In this document: positions 20,654 to 29,333 of the stretch, one piece after another
Layout of the letters: each line of letters starts with the position of its first letter
How positions within the stretch are numbered: the first letter of the stretch is position 1
Assembly: GCA_003049485.1 (NCBI GenBank)
Contig: PYST01000308.1
Span: 1 to 46,137 of the forward strand
Length of the DNA stretch: 46,137 nucleotides
Direction: 5' to 3'
DNA from: Ophioceras dolichostomum
Lineage: Eukaryota; Ascomycota; Sordariomycetes; Magnaporthales; Ophioceraceae
Notes under the pieces: model-generated
Told to the model about the DNA's origin: nothing
What the model saw: only the letters and a program-made list of their open reading frames with translations
Databases searched by the model: none
Position numbers and translations under genes: made by a program

Positions 20654-21446
20654 CCGACCCAGACTCACCAGTGCAGTCACCATCGCTAGTAGCACCAAGC
20701 AAGTTAGGGGTGTGGTCCTCGCAGCTGTTAGGCCAAGTGACGGGGCCAGGCGCCTCGTACGTCTCGGGGATGGGCCAATAGATATTGATGAGAATACCCG
20801 GCTCGTCGCCCGTGTACGCGCCAGGGAAACGGACAGTGGGGGAGGGCGAGCCGGAGCCAGAGCCGCCGACGGTGAGCTGGGCGCAGCCGATGTAAAACTG
20901 CGCCCCTCCCGCGCTGCCGGCGCCGTGCAGGCCGATATGCTCGGCCCGCATAAGGTACTCGCCGGCAGGCAGCGAGTTGGGCAGTATGAAGGTGAAGTTC
21001 TTGATGCCGGAGCTGTGGGGGAAGGTCGCCCACTGGATGCCCTCAGAAGTAATGGACGACGTGCTGAGCTCGTACGCCTTGAACCACTCGCCGTCGCCCC
21101 TGTAGTCGGCGGCGGCCGTGCCGTCGGGCGCCCTGCTCAGGTAGACGGCCTGGGGCCCCGGGTGGCCCAGCTCGCTGTTGACGGTGAAGCCGACCGAGTC
21201 GCCCGGCGAGACCGCGTAGGTCTTGGTCTTGGCCATTATGTCGGCGTCGAGCCCGCCCTGGTTGCAGATTATGTCGTCCGAGGTCACGTCCGTGATGGGC
21301 GAGTTGTAGTTGGTCGTCTGGCGGACGTACTCGTACGCGCCCGTGACCTCGCCGTTGACGATCAGGGCCTCGAAGTTGTAGTGTGCGCGGGCGGTGGGAA
21401 AGACGACCACCGCGGCGAGGATGGCGGAGAGTGTGTGGTACCGCAT
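20334..21446 (-). CDS. AA9 lytic polysaccharide monooxygenase with Ser-Gly linkers and basic tail
   Basis: A single exon encodes 370 residues. A 21-residue signal peptide ends in ARA, leaving His22 as the mature N-terminus, the first histidine of the copper brace. His95 in GHPGP is the second brace ligand. The segment EHIGLHGAGSAGGAQFY carries His170, Gln183 and axial Tyr185, and Cys61 and Cys188 likely form a disulfide. AA9 enzymes oxidatively cleave cellulose or hemicellulose and are secreted. The catalytic domain ends near residue 250. In place of a CBM1 there is a Ser-Gly linker, an Ala/Thr/Ser-rich stretch, a second Ser-Gly linker, and a final segment of about 26 residues with one Cys and many Arg/Lys. 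There is no intron. Antisense open frames over this gene are GC-rich shadows. Confidence 0.94.
20412..20475. repeat. Ser-Gly coding repeat, second linker of the LPMO
   Basis: Tandem 6 and 12 bp units (GAGCCCGAACCA-like on the plus strand) encode alternating Ser and Gly on the minus strand, next to the basic C-terminal tail. Confidence 0.8.
20598..20660. repeat. Ser-Gly coding repeat, first linker of the LPMO
   Basis: Tandem GAGCCA/GAACCC-like hexamers encode Ser-Gly dipeptides directly after the catalytic domain. A second array of the same type lies about 130 bases away. Confidence 0.8.
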
Positions 21447-23460
21447 ATTTACGACTCAAATCAGTCTTTGGGGTGTATGGCGTGAAGGTGGGAGTAGGAG
21501 GGAAAAAGGGGGAAGAAAGCTTTTCCAAGATCAACGACCACCAGGGCTAGAGAATCAGAGAACGCGGTGAACACGCAGTCAGCACTTGACTGTAGTAGTA
21601 GTAGTAGTACAACAGAAGTTGAAGAACGAAAGGACGCGAGCGACAGCTGCGGACACAAAAAGGAACGAATGGAAGGTGGTGGAAGTGAAGAAGCTGGTAT
21701 GAGGGAGAGAGAAGGCGAGCCTTTCCGTCCATTGCGGCTGGCTGCTAAAAAGCTCATCTTTATACAAACGTCGTCTACCTCCGCCTCCCCGAGATCGCAA
21801 TCTACAACTCTCACGACGACGACATCTCCATCTCTGAACAAGCGTCTCGATACGAATAGCTAGGCACACAGGAGCTTGTCAGACACATATTGTGATGGGG
21901 CTCTGGGCTAAGGAGGCGGTGGAGCGGGTGGTGTGGGTTCTGAAACGCAGCAGCAGGCAGGTTTGAAGGAAATTTCGTGGGGACGAAGTCGGCAGGTTGG
22001 CCCAAGAGCCTGACAGAAAGAAGTCGTCTTCGTGACACTTATTTCCCCAGCGGCTATTGTGTTAACTGTGGTATTCTTCTTGGTTGTCACTTGAAGTTGG
22101 ACGAGGAGAAGCTGGTGAGGTGTTGATGATTGACCTCGAACACATCATCGTGAAATCCGACACCATGTACACCGCGGATTGATCGACGGATCGCCAACCA
22201 GGTTCGCAGGAAGACCCACGAGTCGTCGATCACAGCAGGGGCCACCTTGACAGCACCTTGGCGCCAGGCCCTTGTTCGCTGTTCACGGAGCCCCTGAACA
22301 ACAAAGACGACCGCATCGAACCATGTTGTCAGAGAGAATGACCAGATCCGCTCGCATTGCGCGTCCGATTGCCCTCCCTGCCAGAAAGCAGGGACCGTCC
22401 AGCGGTCACTCAGCTGGGCGTCCTCTGCATGAAACATTGTCCTCCAGCGAAGTCCACCTAATGAACCTGGCCAAGAGCTTCGAGGTTCTCTCTGTGGGCC
22501 GGGGATAGGAGCCCAGCGAGCCGGCCAAGCGATGTGAACGCAGGCGCTTGCCAACTCTGATGTTTGCCAACTCTGACGTTTGCTCGCCGCTGCATGGGAT
22601 CAGAGGCATCTCTATCCCGTAATTTCGAAATGAAACTATCAAAATGGTTCTGGATCTTGGCGGCTCATTAGGATGCGGCACTCGATAATCGTTGATGAAT
22701 GACAACAGGTCGAAGCGAGTTGTGCACATGAGAGGGGGCTGTCTTCTCATCACATCCTGGGCCTGAGAGCCCCCTGGAAGACCGGATGGTTCCGAAAGAC
22801 GACCTGGATGTGCCGTCACCTAGTGGGGCGACGACCGGTTGCACGGCGGTTGATCCACATTGGAACAACCTACGTCGTCGGAACCTCGGGCGGCGATGCA
22901 GAATCATCGGAGGTGGTATTGAGGACTCGGTGCTGGCTGATGTGAAAAATCTGCTCATCGCGAAAGAGACGAAATCGGGACCTTGGTAATCTCAACCCCG
23001 CAGCGAACCGCGGTTCGAGCGCTGTGGTTTCCCGTCCCAGGCAGCAAACTCTTTCCAGCCACTAGGATCCCGCGAAGGTCTCCTCGTGATGAACCACCGA
23101 CGACCTACCTAACACAGTGGATGAGACACCAGACGACCCTTTGCCGTGACCAACCCACTCAAATTCGTCCGTTCCGTCGCTGCATATATCCCTTTCTGGA
23201 TCGGGTACATCACCCTAACGAATCACATCTTCTATCAAACGGCGCCACACGGGAATGCGGGCAGTTGTAGTTGCCCGGACCCGGGGTCGCCCCCGACTAC
23301 TTCACCTCCGTGAAGCCGCCCGACATCTTGGTTGTCCATCGAACCTCCTCCGCCTTCCCCACAGAGTCCGCTCCGTTTGCGCTTACTCCGACCCCCCATT
23401 TCTGGCGATTCTTCCTCAAACCTCATTGATTCCGCGCTGCTCAGAAGACGGAAGCGTTTG
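21447..23460. other. intergenic between divergent LPMO and methyltransferase genes
   Basis: About 2 kb holding the promoters of both genes. It has a short TAG trinucleotide run at 21593-21609 and a TATAAA on the minus strand at 21759-21764. A 155-codon minus frame at 22087-22554 starts at TTG and has no domain, so it is not called. Confidence 0.45.
21759..21764 (-). promoter_or_regulatory. possible TATA box of the LPMO gene
   Basis: TATAAA on the minus strand lies about 315 bases before the LPMO ATG. This is far for a fungal TATA box unless the 5' UTR is long, so the call is weak. Confidence 0.25.
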
Positions 23461-24582
23461 ATGCGTTCCGCGATCATGGCGTCGACCTCCGCACCAGCCG
23501 CCGGACAGGCCACCACCCCTCCTAATGCTGTCACCGGGGCCGGAGCAGAAGCCGAAGCCAAAGCCAAAGCAACCGCCAACTCAAAAGACAAGGTAACCCT
23601 AACCGGCCCCCAAGAAACCCTCATGGCCACGCTCTACCTCCGGGCCTGCGACGCCGCCCTGCCCAAACCGATCCTCAACGACCGGTGGGCAACGCAGGTC
23701 GCCTCGTGCGTGGCCTACGACTTCTCTAAAACAGGCATGTCGCCAGGCCAGTCCGCCAGCGTCGCCGTGCGCGCCCGCGTGCTGGACAGGTGGACGGCCG
23801 AGTTCCTCGGCGCGCACGCCTTCTCGTCTGAAACAGAGGGAGGAGAAGTAGGAGGAGTCACGGTGTTGCATCTCGGGTGCGGGCTGGATGCGCGCGCACA
23901 CCGCGTTCTGGAAGGACAGCGGCAGCAGCAGAAGCAGAAACAGAAAGCTGCTCCTGCCGGGGGGAGAAACAAGGGCAAGGGCCGGAAGGCCATCATCCGA
24001 TGGGTCGATCTGGACCTGCCGGGCGTGGTGGAACTGCGTCGCAAGCTCTTGCCTGACCCAGAGGCCGAGGGCGACGGAGACGTCGTGTTCGATTACACGC
24101 TTCTGGCAGCGTCGGCCGCTGAGGTGGACGCGTGGATCGAGGACGTACCCGCCGATCGGCCGACGGCGGTCGTGTTCGAGGGCCTGTCGATGTACCTCCG
24201 CGAAGAGGACGGGAAGACGCTTGTGCAGCGGCTGGTGGAGCATTTCTCTGTCAGGGGAGGACAGCTGCTCTTTGACGCGTTCAGCCCGTTCGCCTGCAAG
24301 ATGGGCAGTCTTTTTGTGCCGGCTGTGCGGAAATCGGGCTCTACGCTGCACTGGGGCATCGCGGACCCGAAGGCGTTGGAGGGCTGGTGTCCTTCTCCTT
24401 CTCCTCACCGCGATGGCGACGGTAACGGCGGACCTACCGGGCTGAGGCTACGGGACGCGCTCAACTCGGTCGACTTGGCGGGCGAGGCTGAATATCCGCT
24501 GGGTCAGAGGGTGCAGCTGTGGCTTGCGTCGGTGGTGCCGGGGTTGAAGAACCTGGCGCATATCTTGCGGTATGAGTTCTGA
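23461..24582 (+). CDS. LCM-family (COG3315-like) SAM-dependent O-methyltransferase
   Basis: A single exon encodes 373 residues from the first ATG of the frame; a second ATG at 23476 would remove five residues. Residues 1-45 are Ala/Thr/Lys-rich and likely disordered. SAM-binding motif I, VLHLGCGLDARAHR, lies at about 135-148. It is followed by a Gln/Lys/Gly-rich insert (about 152-178), then WVDLDLPGVVELR, then VVFEGLSMYL, and a C-terminal region resembling the leucine carboxyl methyltransferase fold. The family includes PP2A methyltransferase and bacterial or fungal small-molecule O-methyltransferases. The motif spelling fits the COG3315 branch (annotated for polyketide and other small-molecule O-methylation) better than the PP2A enzyme. 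The substrate is unknown and there is no polyketide synthase nearby. Confidence 0.88.
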   Translation: MRSAIMASTSAPAAGQATTPPNAVTGAGAEAEAKAKATANSKDKVTLTGPQETLMATLYLRACDAALPKPILNDRWATQVASCVAYDFSKTGMSPGQSASVAVRARVLDRWTAEFLGAHAFSSETEGGEVGGVTVLHLGCGLDARAHRVLEGQRQQQKQKQKAAPAGGRNKGKGRKAIIRWVDLDLPGVVELRRKLLPDPEAEGDGDVVFDYTLLAASAAEVDAWIEDVPADRPTAVVFEGLSMYLREEDGKTLVQRLVEHFSVRGGQLLFDAFSPFACKMGSLFVPAVRKSGSTLHWGIADPKALEGWCPSPSPHRDGDGNGGPTGLRLRDALNSVDLAGEAEYPLGQRVQLWLASVVPGLKNLAHILRYEF

Positions 24583-25813
24583 GCTTGCTTGTCATCGCTG
24601 GTGATCACGAGCAGCTCCGAGTTGGGAGGATATTCCTCTTGCTTTTCTTCTACGAGATGCAATATTTTCTGGGGAGAGATCTATTACCACTGTTTCCCCA
24701 GGTTTCTTTCCTTCTATTCCCGCGTGCTTCTTGCTGCTACGGGCATGAGGCTTGTCCTAACGCTGGACTGATGATCATCAAGCCTGCAGCAGTTTGGATG
24801 TGGTGCCCTTAACCTGATTAATCGGGCTCGTGAATATTCTCGAATATTGCCCTATGTAATGGGAGCAGTATGAAATATTTCGATTGGTGTCGCAATGCGC
24901 TGGATTGTTCGACTGGTCGGTTCGAGATCGGCAGAAGCTGGAAGTGGAAGCTGTGCATTCGACTGAGGCGCATCATATCTGCTGCTCTACGACGCAGCAG
25001 GCATGGATTTCGAGCCGCTTACACAACCAAACTAAGTTCTGGGCCGGACTGGATCCAACGGCCAGCGCCGCCGATGGCGCGAGTGAAATCGGATTTGGCG
25101 GCCGTACGCGTTGGAGGCGTCGTTGATGCCTTTTTTTTCCGGATCGGCCCCACCAATGTTCCTGCCAGCTTGATAGGTCATTGCTGGGTGCCGGTAATGT
25201 CATGTTTTTCATTACCCGAACGCCTTCGTGCGTCATCAGATGTCATCAATCTTGTCGAGACACGTCGACAGTGCGCCTCTCACGTTTCCTGTGGCGTTCA
25301 GTGCTGGGTCCGAGGAATGCGCCAAAAGCAGTGCTGTGTGACAGCCACATCGCTCTCCTAGCCTGCGCCCTATCTAGCTCGGAGCCACTGACGGCTGAGC
25401 GACCTGAGCTTTAGACCAATGGGCAAGTCCTAATACACATATGGGGCTTAGGGTTCCATGTTTGCCTGCATGCCTGACTAAAGCTGTTAGATAATCTGCA
25501 GGGGATATCGAGCAGTGAACGTCAGGGATGGCCTGCCAGTATGCCATAACACCTCATCCATACACAATACGAGCAAATGCTGAAAACGTAGGAGAAGAAG
25601 CCAGACCAAAATGCCAAATAACACCATCCAGGCTGTCAACAAAACCTCGGTGATTACGAGATCGAGGACGGGATCGAGCATATATATGTGGACGCAGGTG
25701 TGGCCGCAGTTCTCTCGTTGCAACTCTCAACCCACCGCACCACTCTATCTTTCTCTTCACCTCAACCCCACTTTGAATCGACTCAAGCAGAGTATAGGTA
25801 GCACGCAAGTAAA
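24583..25813. other. intergenic, 5' flank of the thaumatin-like gene
   Basis: Both neighbours are on the plus strand. The last 140 bases hold a good TATA box. A 163-codon ATG frame at 24870-25361 has no domain, signal peptide or coding-like composition and is not called. Confidence 0.5.
25681..25687 (+). promoter_or_regulatory. TATA box of the thaumatin-like gene
   Basis: TATATAT within CATATATATGTG lies 127 bases before the ATG at 25814. The downstream leader is CT-rich with CAACCCCAC-type words. This spacing is usual for strongly expressed fungal secretory genes. Confidence 0.5.
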
Positions 25814-26793
25814 ATGAGGACCTACGCTACGGCCAACACGGCCGTCACCCTCCTGGTCGCGACCGCCCACTCTCTGATGGTGCCTTCCCCGTCCGAGACT
25901 ACTTCTCTGGACGTCGTGGCGACCCCAACCGATGTCTCTCATGGGACCGGTGGCAGCCTCCCCGTCAAGGGATTCCCCCATCCTCCTGTGCCCACTGCCG
26001 CGCCTTCCCCGGCAAAGGTGAAGCGCGTCCTCGAGGAGCTCACCATCTGGATCGAGAACAAGCACAGCGGGCCCATCTCGACACGCAATGCCAACAACCC
26101 CGGGCCGGTACCCTTATATGGCTCGGTCGACGACGTCTACGACTACGACGAAGACCTCGCTAGCTACGACGCACGGAGCATCCCCGAGACGGGCGTGATC
26201 GATCAGGGCGCGCAGGGCAGCGCCGTGGTCCCGTTCGGCTGGGGCGGGTCCTTCTTCGTCTCCGACGCCAGCCACGCGCCCGGCGCGGTCGCCTCGCAGA
26301 TCGAGATCTCTCTCGACCGCGGGCTCCTCACTTTCGACGTCAGCTACGTGTCGGGCTTCACCCTGCCCATCGCGTGTCACGCCTTCGACCTGAACAGCGG
26401 CGGGAAGGCCACCAGCGGCTGCAACGTGGACCTCTTCGAGCTCGGGGAATGCCCTGTACGTACTATCATCTCTCTTCATGTTTCCCATGTTCCCTCTCCC
26501 TTTCCTCTCCCCTCTCTCTCCTTCTAACGAGACTTTTTTCCTCCGTGCGTATTATGCTGTAATCTTAAACTAACTCACGCCGCCCCGTTTCACTCAACTC
26601 ACTCCAGAACCCGGTGGACGGCGGCTGCTGGAACCCGGACCAAGACAACGAGGATGCTATGGAGCCGACAGACTTCTTCAAGCCGTGCCAGCACCTGGCC
26701 TACACGTACCCCCACGACCACGCGGCCAACCGCCACGACCAGGCCAACGACAGCCAGCTGTTCTGCTGCGTCGGCACCCAGTGCGAGCTCTAA
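25814..26793 (+). CDS. secreted thaumatin/osmotin-like protein
   Basis: Two exons, 25814-26455 and 26608-26793, encode 275 residues. The intron 26456-26607 has a GTACGT donor, a CTAAC branch point near 26570 and a CAG acceptor, and joins in phase 0 at ...GECP|NPVDG. A signal peptide covers about residues 1-20, followed by a Pro/Thr/Ser-rich stretch to about residue 65. The rest follows the layout of small fungal thaumatin-like proteins: an N-terminal strand (LTIWIENKHSGPISTR), a central GWGGSFFVSDAS strand pair, a strand with IEISLDRG, the SGCN and LGECPNPV cysteine region, FFKPCQHLAYTYPHD, and a final FCCVGTQC. Thaumatin-like proteins act outside the cell; some bind or cleave beta-glucans, but the activity of this fungal group is poorly defined. 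The gene is tail to tail with the next secreted protein. Confidence 0.85.
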
Positions 26794-27391
26794 AGCAACA
26801 AAACCACCATCCTAGAACGAAAAAAGATTTTGGGTACTCAACTCACTTTCACCTAAATTGCCGAATGTTAACAAGAAAATGAGGATGTATCCCAAAACTG
26901 TGTACGACTAGTAGCATTACTCACATCATTAACTTGGGGGNNNNNNNNNNNNGGTTAAAATCGTTTTTAAGTAGCAAATTATACAAAAGCAAATAAAATT
27001 GGCTGTTTCTTATGGTCATCAAGGAGGTTATCGAAGCACAAACTCACCAGGAGGGCGTGCTACAGAACAGGATGAGTTGGTTGGCTGCGTGGTGCGGGAC
27101 GTCGTTCACCTCATCGGCCGAATCTTGTGATTTTATTGATTTTAATAATTAGGTAAAATGAGTGACGAGAAAAGAAAATGGCATCCCTCAAAGTCGAATC
27201 ATTCATCAAAACTTCAACTCCATCCTCTTCTGGCTCTCCTGCCCCCTAATTTCTAACAAGCTATTTCTGCTCTGTCTCCCCATAAACTCAACTTAGAGTT
27301 GGTGGTAGTAGATTCCTGTGACGCCTGGTGACAACTAGAAACGGTTGCGCTCCTAGTTGCCGCCACCCAGGTCACTGATCTCGGTGTCCGC
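26794..27391. other. intergenic between convergent secreted-protein genes, with gap
   Basis: AT-rich shared 3' flank with a 12-base N gap at 26941-26952. No gene is seen. Confidence 0.6.
26941..26952. other. assembly gap, 12 N
   Basis: Twelve N follow a short G run and precede AT-rich sequence. The real gap length is unknown. Confidence 0.95.
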
Positions 27392-28253
27392 TCAGCAGAA
27401 GCTGTTGGCGGCGTTGTCGTAGCCGTAGGACTGAGAGAAAAAAAATCACAGTGTTAGCAGAAGAGGACGCGCTTGTGATATGATGGAGGGGGGTGAAGTG
27501 TTTGACAAACTCACCTTGGCCCAGGCCGGGATGTTCAGGTACGCTATTTCATCAGAGTTTTCCCAGTGTCAGCGAATCTGCTCTCTCTCTCTCTCTCTCT
27601 GCCCCCTCGTACAAAGAAACGGAGGTTTCAAGAAACCCGCACAAAATAATCAGGAAGTATTAGGGCAAAAAGTGAAGTAAGTTAGCAGTGAAAAACTCAC
27701 CAGCCTGACGCCACCCATCAGTCCCGCTCGTGCACACGCCCTGCGCCCAGTTGACGGCGTCGACCCACTCGTCGGTGTAGCAGGGGTTCCCGCCGCTCCC
27801 GTAGTTGCACTCGTACGCGACCGAGGTGCCGTAGTAAGCGTACAGAATGCGGGTCCCCGACATGTAAGCCCCTCCCGTGTTGAAGCAGCCGTTGAAGAAC
27901 GAGTTCCAGGCGTGGCTGTAGAAGTCGTCGCCCCAGAAGTAGGCGTTGTTGCAGGAGACGTACGTGCCCGCGGGCCAGTTGAAGCGCTTCTCGACGAGTT
28001 GTTCAGCAGCCGCGCCGTTGGCTTCGCCGTCAGAGGCGGCGGCGGCGGCGGCGGCGCGGCGGAGGAGGGCAAAGTCCGCGGGGGCGGTGGTGTTGAGATC
28101 GCCGATCTTGATGTGCGTCTCGGTGCCGTCGGCGGCGACCGAGACGGTGTAGACGCCTTCGGCCTGGCCGGCGGGGATGGTCACGGCGTGGACGGCGGTG
28201 GCGGTGCAGATCGCGAGGGCTGCGATGAGGGTCTTGAGGAGGGAGGGGGCCAT
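27392..28253 (-). CDS. Kex2-type precursor of a six-cysteine secreted protein
   Basis: Three exons on the minus strand, 28253-27701, 27543-27515 and 27430-27392, encode 206 residues. Both introns have GTGAGT donors; intron 2 ends in a T-rich tract and CAG. The middle exon is only 29 nt. Residues 1-23 are a signal peptide. Residues 24-88 form a pro-region with RR at 65-66, an Ala run, and a Lys-Arg pair at 89-90 directly before FNWPAGTYVSC, which is a typical Kex2 (furin-like) cleavage site. The mature part of 116 residues has six Cys (101, 123, 149, 158, 174 and the last residue, 206) and is rich in Tyr, Trp, Asn and Gly. It is likely a folded, disulfide-rich extracellular protein. No family was recognised; effector, antimicrobial or surface roles are all possible. 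Confidence 0.85.
27583..27601. repeat. CT dinucleotide run inside intron 1
   Basis: A short (CT)n run lies within the first intron of the six-cysteine secreted protein gene. On the transcribed strand it is purine-rich (AG), so it is not a polypyrimidine tract for that intron. Confidence 0.7.
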
Positions 28254-28477
28254 TGTTGCTGGTGCGAAGTGTTGGTGCGTGTGTTGGTCTTGGAGAGTCG
28301 AGACGTTGAACTGGTTGAGGAGTGAAAAAGGGGTGTTGTAGTTCTGGCAAGATCTGCAAGAGGGGAGTGATGGCTTGTATGTGCTAGTAGTTCTGGAGGC
28401 TGAGGTCCGTTCCTAGAGTTGCTGCTACTGCTTTGAGTCTTGACGATGTTTAATTCTTGTTGAGGGATGGCCAAGAT

Positions 28478-28483
28478 CTTATA
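28478..28483 (-). promoter_or_regulatory. possible TATA box of the six-cysteine protein gene
   Basis: TATAAG on the minus strand (GTCTATAAGATC context) lies about 225 bases before the ATG at 28253, which would imply a leader of about 190 bases. Confidence 0.35.
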
Positions 28484-29198
28484 GACTCCCACGGCCTTCC
28501 TTCATCGATTCTATTCCCTACTAGTAAGATGATACTACTGATACTATCTACAACTGGACGCTAGAGGACTTACAACGATTCGGCTCTTCGCCATTCGCTC
28601 TTACCGCAAGGCCGAGATAGTCTTCAAATGCTTGGGTGATGCTTTGGAATCACGGGAGGGAGAGTGTACTACCCACAACATCGTCCACCCAGTGTGGCCC
28701 TAGGTGGTATAACGATTTTACCCAATCATACCTGAGGCATCGTAACGAGCCTGCAGCCTGCAAGAGCAGGACTGAGCAGTGGCCAATACTTCTCATTAGT
28801 CTATGCAACATCCTGCGGCTTCACCGCTTCAAAGTGTTGCGGGCTGGAAGGGAGGATGGAGCCGTGGGAGTAAGTGAGGTACCTAACCACCATGCAGAAG
28901 CTCTACGCGAGCTCCTCTTGTTTGCCTTAGGCGCGCTTTTTTGGTATAGCTCGACAGTTCTCACAGGTTGGTCTGTGGCGCAAACTTCCATGTGCAACCC
29001 AAATCACCTAACCCTTCTTCTAGATTCTACCAATGGGATACTGTTGTTCGCCTCCAAACCAGGGCGTTGGGAGGGCGTGGAGAAGGGGATGGAGCGAAAG
29101 GAAGCTTTAGTAAGCATATCGCGGAGGCGACGGCACGGTAGTATTGGTGGTTTCTTTCGGCCGATTTTCAGAGTTCTATCGCCTCCGGAGCCGGCGGC

Positions 29199-29333
29199 GG
29201 GCTGTAAGGCGGATTAGCCGAGACCGCTGCATGCGCTCTTTATTTCGCCATTGGCTACGGCGGTATTGAGCGTCGGGGCCATTAGCTTGCAGCTTTGCAC
29301 GACGCTGCACGCCGTTTTGCCGCCCTACAGCCC
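29199..29333. mobile_element. possible MITE-like element with short inverted ends
   Basis: GGGCTGTAAGGCGG at 29199-29212 and CCGCCCTACAGCCC at 29320-29333 are inverted copies matching at 13 of 14 positions. They bound 135 bp without coding capacity. No target-site duplication is obvious, so this may be chance. Confidence 0.25.

Noticed and set aside
20379..21485. 368-codon plus-strand frame over the LPMO gene
   Set aside because: It is the antisense shadow of a GC-rich gene and lacks any domain; the minus-strand frame has all AA9 active-site residues.
22087..22554. 155-codon minus-strand frame between LPMO and methyltransferase
   Set aside because: It begins at a TTG, the first ATG is well inside, and no domain is seen.
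24870..25361. 163-codon ATG frame upstream of the thaumatin-like gene
   Set aside because: Composition looks random (many Arg, Cys and Trp) and no motif is present.
28639..29217. 192-codon ATG frame in the gene-poor block
   Set aside because: One hydrophobic patch but no recognisable family; the frame also overlaps one end of the inverted-repeat segment. Left open, not called.
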